Shown here piece by piece: positions 34,246 through 41,400 of a DNA stretch of 44,934 nt. The notes under the pieces are model-generated. The model had not been told where the DNA came from and ran no database searches. It saw only the letters and a program-made list of their open reading frames with translations. Every line of letters starts with the position of its first letter. The first letter of the stretch is position 1. Both the position numbers and the translations under genes were made by a program. The stretch lies in NCBI GenBank assembly GCA_036389795.1, contig DASVWD010000069.1, positions 1 through 44,934 of the forward strand, given 5' to 3'. This DNA is from Longimicrobium sp. GTDB lineage: Bacteria; Gemmatimonadota; Gemmatimonadetes; Longimicrobiales; Longimicrobiaceae.

Positions 34246-34866
34246 ATGAGCAGAGCCGCCGCTTCCGCCGCGCTCCAGGTGGTGCGCGAGTCCGGGCAGG
34301 CCGCCGCCATGCTGCACCCCGAGCGGGTGCGGCTCCTGGGCGAGCTGGCCGAGCCCGAGTCGGCCGCGGGGCTGGCGCGCCGGCTCGGCATCCCCCGCCA
34401 GCGGCTGGGCTACCACCTGCGCGAGCTGGAGAAGGAAGGACTCGTGGAGCTGGTGGAGGAGCGGCGCAAGGGCAACTGCACCGAGCGCCTGGTGCGCGCC
34501 ACCGCCCGCTCGTACCTCATCAGCCCCGAGGTGCTGGGCCCGCTGGCCGGCGAGCCCGCGCGCGTCGCCGACCGCTTCAGCGTGAGCTACCTGATCGCCG
34601 TGGTCGGCCGCGCGCTGCGGGACCTGGCCGTGCTGCGCGCCCGCAGCGAGCGCGCGGGGAAGAAGCTGGCCACGCTCACCCTGGAGACCGAGGTCCGCTT
34701 CGCCACGGCGGCCGACCGAGCCGCCTTCGCCGAAGAGCTGGCCGACGCCGTGGCCCGGCTGGCCGCGAAGTACCACGCCCCCGACGCCCCCGGCGGACGC
34801 GCCTTCCGCTTCTTCCTGGGCGCCCACCCCACGATCACCCGCACCGAGGAGGACCCCGATGCCTAG
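34246..34866 (+). CDS. ArsR-like winged-helix transcription regulator
   Basis: This 206-aa protein has a winged helix-turn-helix domain at about residues 20-90: LLGELAEPESAAGLARRLGIPRQRLGYHLRELEKEGLVELVEERRKGN, with recognition helix RQRLGYHLREL. A C-terminal part of about 110 residues follows with no metal-binding cysteine cluster, so a small-molecule effector is more likely than a metal. The start codon follows a perfect palindrome with no ribosome binding site. The last 8 nt overlap the DUF1579 gene, and an SRPBCC gene follows. The set is a self-regulated operon whose product proteins may bind or modify a hydrophobic ligand. Confidence 0.88.
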   Translation: MSRAAASAALQVVRESGQAAAMLHPERVRLLGELAEPESAAGLARRLGIPRQRLGYHLRELEKEGLVELVEERRKGNCTERLVRATARSYLISPEVLGPLAGEPARVADRFSVSYLIAVVGRALRDLAVLRARSERAGKKLATLTLETEVRFATAADRAAFAEELADAVARLAAKYHAPDAPGGRAFRFFLGAHPTITRTEEDPDA

Positions 34867-35458
34867 CCCCGCCCCGCGCGCCGTCCTGGTGGCGCTGGCG
34901 CTCTTCGCCGCTCCCGCCGCCGCCCGCGCGCAGGAGACGCCCACCGACCCGGCGCGGCAGGCCGAGATGGCCGCCATGCTGGAGGCCGCCCGCCCCGGTC
35001 CCGAGCACGCCCGCCTGGCCGCGCTGGAGGGCACCTGGGACGTGGCCCTGCGCATATTGGGCGGGCCCGGCTTCCCGCCGATGCAGGCCGCCGGCACCGC
35101 CAACAGCCGCATGGTGCTGGGCGGCCGCTTCCTCCTGGTCGAGTCGAAGACCAGCGAGGGCCCGGAGATGGAGAGCCTGACCATCCTGGGCTTCGACCGG
35201 CGCGCGAAGGAGTACACGCTGGTGGGCTACGACACCGGGGGCACCTTCTACGTGACCGGCGCCGGCCGGTGGGACGAGGCGGCGCGCACCATCACCTACT
35301 CGGGCGAGTCCCGCGACCCGTCCACGGGCCACGTCGAGGCGTACGACCTGGTGATGCGCCAGGAGGGGCCGGACCGCTACACGAAGGAGATGGTCATGAG
35401 GATGCCCGACGGGGGCCGCTTCAAGGTCTTCGAGGCCGTCTACACCCGCCGCCGCTGA
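34859..35458 (+). CDS. exported DUF1579 protein
   Basis: This 199-aa protein has a signal peptide (VLVALALFAAPAAARAQ). It is followed by a DUF1579 domain, a lipocalin-like beta-barrel family of unknown function: ARLAALEGTWDVALRI near 51-66, GTANSRMVLGGRFLLVE, ESLTILGFDRRAKEYTLVGYDTGG, and YDLVMRQEGPDRYTKEM. It starts at ATG 34859 inside the regulator gene with GAGGAGG at 34848-34854. It is 6 nt upstream of the SRPBCC gene. The family's barrel would suit binding of a small hydrophobic molecule. Confidence 0.9.
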   Translation: MPSPAPRAVLVALALFAAPAAARAQETPTDPARQAEMAAMLEAARPGPEHARLAALEGTWDVALRILGGPGFPPMQAAGTANSRMVLGGRFLLVESKTSEGPEMESLTILGFDRRAKEYTLVGYDTGGTFYVTGAGRWDEAARTITYSGESRDPSTGHVEAYDLVMRQEGPDRYTKEMVMRMPDGGRFKVFEAVYTRRR

Positions 35459-35464
35459 GCCGCC

Positions 35465-36271
35465 ATGTCCACCATCGACGAGGAGACGCGGGGGACGCGC
35501 CCGCCCGCCGAGGTCGAGATCCGCATCGCGGCCCCGGTCGAGGAGGTGTGGCGGGCGCTCACCGACGCCGAGGAGCTGACGCGCTGGTTCCCGCTGGAGG
35601 CGCGGGTGGAGCCGGGCGCCGGCGGGTCGGTGTGGCTGTCGTGGGGCGGGGCGTGGGGCGACGGGTCGCGCATCGAGATCTGGGAGCCCGGCCGCCGGCT
35701 GCGCTCGGTGAGCGAGCGCGCCGACGCCGAGGGGCGGCCGGTGCTCATGGCGGTCGACTATCACCTGGAGCCGGCCGAGGGGGGCACGGTGCTGCGGGTG
35801 GTGCACTCCGGCTTCGGCCGCGGCGCCGAGTGGGACGACGAGTACGACGCGGTGAGCCGCGGGTGGAAGTTCGAACTGCGCAGCCTGCGCCAGTACCTGG
35901 AGCGCCACCGCGGCACCCCGCGCCGCGTCGCCTGGGCGCGGGTCGAGACGGGGCTGCCCAGGGAGGAGGTCCACCGCCGGGTGATGGGCCCCGAGGGCCT
36001 GGTCGCCGAGGGCTCGCTCGCCGGGCTGGAGGAGGGCGACCCGTACCGCATCGCCGCCGCCACCGGCGACGTCTTCGCGGGCCGCGTGCTGATCAACCGC
36101 CCGCCCGGCGACTTCGCGGGCACGGTCGCGAGCCTCGACGACGCGCTCCTGCGCTACGTGCACGAGGTGGGCACCGTCAACATCTGGCTGGCCACCTGGG
36201 GCGTCGCCGAGGAGACGGTCCGCGACTTCGAGCGCCGCTGGCAGGCGAAGCTGGAGGGGTTGCTGGCGTGA
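35465..36271 (+). CDS. SRPBCC/AHSA1-like protein with C-terminal extension
   Basis: This 268-aa cytosolic protein has an SRPBCC (AHSA1/START-type) domain at residues about 12-145: VEIRIAAPVEEVWRALTDAEELTRWFPLEARVEPGAGG, then WEPGRRL, and TVLRVVHSGFG with a closing helix KFELRSLRQYLE. A second segment of about 110 residues resembles a further, diverged SRPBCC half. The domain usually encloses a hydrophobic ligand. It is the third gene of the ArsR-type operon, 6 nt after DUF1579, and is followed 9 nt later by a repeat hairpin that could end the operon. Confidence 0.87.
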   Translation: MSTIDEETRGTRPPAEVEIRIAAPVEEVWRALTDAEELTRWFPLEARVEPGAGGSVWLSWGGAWGDGSRIEIWEPGRRLRSVSERADAEGRPVLMAVDYHLEPAEGGTVLRVVHSGFGRGAEWDDEYDAVSRGWKFELRSLRQYLERHRGTPRRVAWARVETGLPREEVHRRVMGPEGLVAEGSLAGLEEGDPYRIAAATGDVFAGRVLINRPPGDFAGTVASLDDALLRYVHEVGTVNIWLATWGVAEETVRDFERRWQAKLEGLLA

Positions 36272-36280
36272 TCCGTCCGG

Positions 36281-36333
36281 GCGACTGAAGTCGCTGCAAC
36301 AACGGCAGGAAGCCTCGCAAACCGCGCGAGGCT
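36281..36333. repeat. GCGACTGAAGTCGC repeat, copy 1
   Basis: The element starts GCGACTGAAGTCGCTGCAAC and ends in AAACCGCGCGAGGCT. It holds two short palindromes (GCGACTGAAGTCGC and AGCCTCGC...GCGAGGCT) and begins 9 nt after the SRPBCC stop. Copies lie at 37272-37334 (inverted), 38339-38401 (inverted) and 43805-43856 (same orientation). Confidence 0.7.
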
Positions 36334-36425
36334 GTGGGGGCAGCCTGCCATGCGAGAGTTGTGGGACTGGCCGCCCGCCGGGTATTCTGGTGGGTGGTCT
36401 TCCTCGTCCACCGCTCCGCGACCGA

Positions 36426-37064
36426 ATGCCATCTCCCCGAAACCCGCACGCGGTGATCATCGCCGGGCCGAACGGTGCGGGCAAAAGCACGCTGGCACCC
36501 AGCCTGCTCGTCGGCGAGCTCGAGGTGGGCACGTTCGTCAACGCGGACGTGATCGCGCAGGGGCTGGCCGGCTTTGACCCCGCCTCCGCCGCGATCCAGG
36601 CGGGCCGCATCGTACTCGAGCGGCTGGACGGGCTTCGCCGCGCCGGCGCCGACTTCGCCTTCGAGACGACGCTCTCCGGGCTGTCGCTACAGCGCACGAT
36701 TCACGACCTCCATGACTCTGGTGACAGTACTGACCTCTTCTACCTCTGGCTACCCGATCCGGAGATGGCGGTCAACCGCGTGCGGCAGCGTGTTCGGTTG
36801 GGTGGGCACAGCGTTCCGGAAGAAGACATACGCAGGAGATACTTCCGCAGTATCCGCAATTTTGATATGGTGTATCGAAGGATTGTTTCTCGGTGGTGGC
36901 TTTATCAGGCATTCAGACCTCTGGAGTTGCCCGAGCCTCCTTTGATCGCAAAGGGGACAGGTGAATCCATCATGGAGATCAGAGATGCACAGGCGTGGGA
37001 GCAGATCCAGATCCAGAGTGCTGAGGGCGAGCGACGCGGGAGGGACAGTGGCGCGCAACCGTAG
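36426..37064 (+). CDS. zeta-toxin-like P-loop kinase
   Basis: This 212-aa protein begins MPSPRNPHAVIIAGPNGAGKST, with a Walker A loop (GPNGAGKST). It continues with the zeta-toxin layout: VNADVIAQGLAGFDP, a substrate-side FAFETTLSG, YLWLPDPEMAVNRVRQRV, then VPEEDIRRRYFRSIRNF. Zeta toxins phosphorylate UDP-N-acetylglucosamine; related proteins may act on other small molecules. Base composition falls below the local average between about 36700 and 36980, hinting at transfer. The 17-nt overlap with the next small gene and the partner order suggest a toxin-antitoxin-like module. Confidence 0.87.
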   Translation: MPSPRNPHAVIIAGPNGAGKSTLAPSLLVGELEVGTFVNADVIAQGLAGFDPASAAIQAGRIVLERLDGLRRAGADFAFETTLSGLSLQRTIHDLHDSGDSTDLFYLWLPDPEMAVNRVRQRVRLGGHSVPEEDIRRRYFRSIRNFDMVYRRIVSRWWLYQAFRPLELPEPPLIAKGTGESIMEIRDAQAWEQIQIQSAEGERRGRDSGAQP

Positions 37065-37251
37065 CCCGAAGGACATTGACGCGATCCTGAGCGACGAGCG
37101 AGCGATCAACCGTGCAATGAACGCCGCCTTCGCGGAAGCCGTGCGTCGGCACCGGCAGGCGAACGTCCCGCTGCTGGTCCAGAAGGGAGGCCGCCCGGTG
37201 CTGGTCTCCCCCTTCGATGTCCGTCTGCCCGGCGAGGATGCCGCGGAGTGA
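37048..37251 (+). CDS. small partner of zeta-like kinase (putative antitoxin)
   Basis: This 67-aa protein starts at GTG 37048 with GGGAGGGA just upstream, inside the end of the kinase gene. It reads MARNRSPKDIDAILSDERA, then a helix NRAMNAAFAEAVRRHRQANVPLLV, and ends GGRPVLVSPFDVRLPGED. Small proteins of this pattern often follow zeta-like kinases in bacterial genomes, as I recall. An antitoxin role is therefore plausible, but it is not the classic epsilon antitoxin, and gene order is toxin first. Confidence 0.7.
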   Translation: MARNRSPKDIDAILSDERAINRAMNAAFAEAVRRHRQANVPLLVQKGGRPVLVSPFDVRLPGEDAAE

Positions 37252-37271
37252 CGGCGGTGTAGTTGCCGTTT

Positions 37272-37334
37272 GCGGTTGAAGCCTCACGTGGTTTGTGAGG
37301 CTTTCTGCTTTTGTTGCTGCGACTTCAGTCGCCT
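37272..37334. repeat. GCGACTGAAGTCGC repeat, copy 2 (inverted)
   Basis: This 63-bp copy contains a hairpin AGCCTCAC...GTGAGGCT followed by CTGCTTTTGTTGCTGCGACT. It begins 20 nt after the small partner gene and is a direct repeat (about 57 of 63 positions) of copy 3 at 38339-38401, so the DUF5715 gene sits between direct repeats. Confidence 0.75.
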
Positions 37335-37457
37335 TTGGACGAGGACCTTCTCCAGAATACGGACGGCGACGGACTCGAAGATCGTGTAGATGGTGATGTG
37401 GCATGCATCTGGCCCTTGCTGCCCGCCGTTCACCGGAACGGCTGCACAGAGGATGCG

Positions 37458-38333
37458 ATGCACGCGATGCGACGCTGGATGAGGGCGGCGGGGCTGCTGG
37501 CGATTCTCGCCGCGGGTGGCTGCGTGGACGACGAACATGCCGGCTACGCCGACGAGCCGGACGAGCCGCGGGCACGCGTCGTCCGGCCGGCGCCCGCGCG
37601 CCCCGTGACCGTGGCGGATCCTGCGGCGGTGCGGGCCCGCGTCGCCGCCGAGAGCGTGGCGGTGGAGAGGGCCTTCCGGCGCGTGCGCAGGCTGCGGGCG
37701 CGGGAGGTGTCGGAGCTGCGGCAGGACAGGAACGCGAAGCAGGTGGCCACCGCCGAGAGGCTGGGCGCGCGCGTCTCCGGCGAAGCGGAGATCCAGCGGC
37801 GGGTGCGCGAGGGCCGGCTGGTGGCGCTGGGCGACAGCACCGAGCACTGGGTGCTGCGCAACATGGACCACTCCTCGCCCTACGTGACGCCGGACGCCCG
37901 CGCGATGCTGGTGGAGATCGGCCGCCGCTTCCACGCGCGGCTGGACCGCCTGGGGCTGCCGCGCTACCGCTTCAAGGTCACCTCCGCCCTGCGCACCGAC
38001 GAATCGCAGGCCGACCTGCGCAGGACCAACGACTACGCCGCGCGCACCACCAGCTCGCACGAGTTCGGCACCACCGTCGACGTCTCGCACGAGCGCTTCG
38101 CCGCCCCGGCCCCGCCCGCGCGCGACACACTCGCGCCGGAGGCGCGCGAGGTCGAGGAGGAGGCGCTGGAGGCGGTGGAGAAGGCCAACGCGAAGGCGCT
38201 CCAGGCCGAGCTCGGCCGCGTGATCCTGGAGATGCGGAGCCAGGGCGCGCTCCACGTGATGATGGAGAACAAGCAGCCGGTCTACCACATGACGGTGGCG
38301 CGGCGGCTCGCCGGCCCGGGCGGCTCCAGGTGA
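37458..38333 (+). CDS. DUF5715 family lipoprotein, M15-peptidase-like
   Basis: This 291-aa protein has a lipoprotein signal (MRAAGLLAILAAGGC, Cys22) and a charged helical region. The C-terminal DUF5715 domain contains FKVTSALRTDESQADLRR and SSHEFGTTVDVSHERF near residues 198-213. The SxHxxGxxxD pattern matches the zinc-binding signature of M15/VanY-type D-Ala-D-Ala peptidases; a later histidine (ALHVMMENKQPVYHMTVA) could be the third ligand. A cell-wall role is therefore likely but unproven. ATG 37458 has AGAGG 5 nt upstream; a longer frame (37311) would run through repeat DNA. It is convergent with the oxidase gene. Confidence 0.87.
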   Translation: MHAMRRWMRAAGLLAILAAGGCVDDEHAGYADEPDEPRARVVRPAPARPVTVADPAAVRARVAAESVAVERAFRRVRRLRAREVSELRQDRNAKQVATAERLGARVSGEAEIQRRVREGRLVALGDSTEHWVLRNMDHSSPYVTPDARAMLVEIGRRFHARLDRLGLPRYRFKVTSALRTDESQADLRRTNDYAARTTSSHEFGTTVDVSHERFAAPAPPARDTLAPEAREVEEEALEAVEKANAKALQAELGRVILEMRSQGALHVMMENKQPVYHMTVARRLAGPGGSR

Positions 38334-38338
38334 CGGCC

Positions 38339-38401
38339 GCGGCTGAAGCCTCACGGGGTTGGTGAGGCTTCCTGCTTTTGTTGCTGCGACTCGAGTCGCC
38401 T
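38339..38401. repeat. GCGACTGAAGTCGC repeat, copy 3
   Basis: A 63-bp element starts 5 nt after the DUF5715 stop, between convergent genes. It has the AGCCTCAC...GTGAGGCT hairpin and GCGACTCGAGTCGC palindrome. It could terminate transcription in both directions. Confidence 0.75.
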
Positions 38402-38479
38402 GCAACGACGGGTGGGGGCGCCTCGCGGCGCCCCCACCCGTTCGCGTCGCCCGTCGGCCGGGCGACGGTGGAGGGTGGA

Positions 38480-41400
38480 TCAGAAGACGGCCGGGAGCGT
38501 GCCGACCGGGACCACCCGCAGCAGCCCCCAGATCCCGCCGTCGAAGTGGAACGACGTCTGGTCGCGCCACAGGTAGTCGCCGCGGATGCGGAAGCGGCCG
38601 CCGGCGCCGTTGCGCAGCTGGATGTCGTAGTGGTTCGACGGGCCGTGCCCCGACAGCATCCCCTTGCGCTCCGACAGCGGGTTGAAGGACACGTCGGTCG
38701 AGTTGTCGATGTACGGCTCCTCGTCCCAGATGTGGCCGTGCAGGTTGAACACGCTGTTGCGGGCGTGCCCGCCCGACAGGAGCACCCGGAAGAGCGTCTG
38801 CTGCCCGTCCTCGGAGCGGAACACCGGCGTCTGCGGGTCGCCGCCCACCTGACTGTTGGAGAGCGACTGGGCGAAGTTGAAGCCGCGCGTGGTGGTCAGC
38901 GGCGTGTCGGGCGCGTAGCCCAGCCGGAACCAGAGCGGCTCGGTGCGGTAGTTCGCCCCCTTCTGCCCCGAGTCCTCCGGGTCCTCCGCCTCGGCCAGGT
39001 TCGGGATCGGCGCGTTGTTCCAGCGCAGGTTGAGGTCCGTCTGGTACAGCAGCACGTGCTCGCGGAACACGCGCCCCGTGTTGTCGTCCACCACCGACGC
39101 CGACGCGCGCGAGGCGGCGTCCTCGAAGAAGCGCACGTTCGGCCGCCAGACCACCAGCCCGCCGATGGCGCCCTTGCTGGCGTGCTCGATCGGGTCGGCC
39201 GGCATCAGGTTGGCCGCCCCGAACGCCACCGGCACCGCGATCAGCGAGTCGTTGCGCGGGAAGAGCCGGCCCGCGTACCACTGGTACGTCTGCGTGCCGC
39301 CCGGGGCCGCCGTCTGCACGGGGTTCCTGCCCACGTTCATCCCGTCGCTCCGCGACACGTCGTAGGAGAGGAGCTGCGCGTGCAGCCCCACGTTCCCCGA
39401 CGGGAAGACGTCGTTGGCGTTGAACTGGTCCACGATCATCGGCAGCGTGTTCCACCCGAGCGAGTCGGGCGGCGCCGCCGGCAGCCGGTTGCGCAGCGTC
39501 ACGTTGATGCACTCGCCGGCCCGCGCGCGCAGGACCAGCGGCTCGATCGGCACCGTGGACCCCAGCACCCCGTTCGCGTTCAGGTCCGAGGTGCGCACGT
39601 ACATGATGGCGTTGGGGTCGTAGATCGGCCCGCGGCCGTTGGGGTCCGAGCGCGAGTTGTAGACCAGCCGGTTCCCCGTGTGCGGCAGCGCGTTCCTGGC
39701 CAGCACCGCCGTCACGTCGAAGTTGCGCGCCGGCGCCGTCGTCGGGCAGACGCCGTTGAAGCTCGACGCGTTGCGGGGGATGATGTTCACGCCCGCCGCG
39801 TTGTTCGGCAGCCGCAGCAGCTGGAACGTCCCGCTGCCGCGCTGCGACACGCGCAGCAGCCCCCACATCCCGTTCCACAGGTCGTCCGTCGCCGAGCCGG
39901 CCCGGTACAGGTAGTCGAGCTCGGGGCCCACGTTGTTGCGCGGCAGCGGCGGGAGCACGAACTCGAAGTGCTCCGAAATCCCCATCATCTGGCTGTTGCG
40001 GAAGCCCGAGTTGGCGTACGAGGGCTCGAACAGCCACTGGGTGCCGTTCACGCTGAAGTTGTGCCCCTCCTCGTGCGCCCCCACCAGGATGCGGATCTGC
40101 ACCTTGTCGCCCTCGTACGCCCGCATCATCGGGGTGAAGGGGTCGCCCGCGACCACGCCGCGCCGCTGCGGGTAGGGCCCGAAGGCGTTCAGCAGCGGGT
40201 CGGCCCGCGTCACGTTCGACGAGAAGGCGAAGGCCAGGTCGCCCGCCTGCCCCGCCGCCTGCGTGTTGGTGGACGGGTTGCGCACCCGGAGCGCGATCGG
40301 CTCGTTGCGGTAGTTCACCGTCATCGTGCCGGGGTCGTCGGCGCTGATCAGCTCCGGGCACGGCGGCGGGAGCGTCGACGCCACGTTCGGGTTGGGGCTC
40401 GGGCAGTGCCCCTCGCGGATCGGGGGCTTCAGCAGGTCCTGGATGTTGTCCTCGAACTTCCCGGCCGGGTTGACCGCCTTGGCCGGGTCGGCGATCCCGG
40501 GCGTCGTGACGCCGGTGGAGGGGTCGGTGAAGTTCCTCCGCGTGTGGTTCGACCCCGCCTGGTACGACAGGGTGAAGTCGGCCACCTGCACGGCGAACTC
40601 GCGGTAGCTCGAGTCGGTGGGGACGGTGAGGATGTCGGCCCGCCAGCTGGTGGGCCCGCCGTCGAAGCGCCCGCCGAAGAACACCCCCGTCTCGGGGTCG
40701 CGCCAGGTGGAGCTGTCGGGCTCCACCAGGAGGCCCGCGTAGAGCCCCGCCTGCTGGTGCGTGGAGGGGCCGAAGTGGTCGTGGGTGAAGACGGTGCGCA
40801 GCGTCCGGTCCTGGTTCTGGAGGTTCAGGACGTTGTCGGCCAGCCAGCGCTGGATCGTCTCCTGCGCCCCCACCCACTCGCCGTTCGGCCCGTTGCCGAA
40901 GAAGGGGTGCGCCCTGGCCACCGGACAGACGAAGCGCCCGTCGCGCGGGTCGCCGCTGTCGAGGCCCGTGCACCCGTTCTGCAGGCGGATCGCCCGCACG
41001 CGCTCGCGGGTCTCGCCGGGGCTGAACGAGCCGTCCTCGTAGTTGAAGCCGTTGGCGGCGCCGTCGCTCGAGGTCACATCGAACTTCACCAGGTGGATGT
41101 GCTGCCCGATCACGTCGGTGGGAGTGCGCACCTGGAAGTCGTCCAGCTCGTACTCCTTGGGCACCAGGTTCACCAGGTGGTAGACCAGGCAGTCGTCGCT
41201 CTGGGCGCGGATGAACATCGGCTCCGGGGCCTTGAGCGCCTGGCGGATGGAGTCGACGTCGGCCCAGAGGGCGAACATGCGGTGCTGCGGGAAGTGCCAG
41301 CCGGCCTTGTTGTACTTCGCGTCGATCTGGAAGCTGGCCGCCTTGTAGCGCCGCAGCTGCCCGAAGGGCCGGCCGAAGTCGTCCTCGCAGGGGTCGGCGT

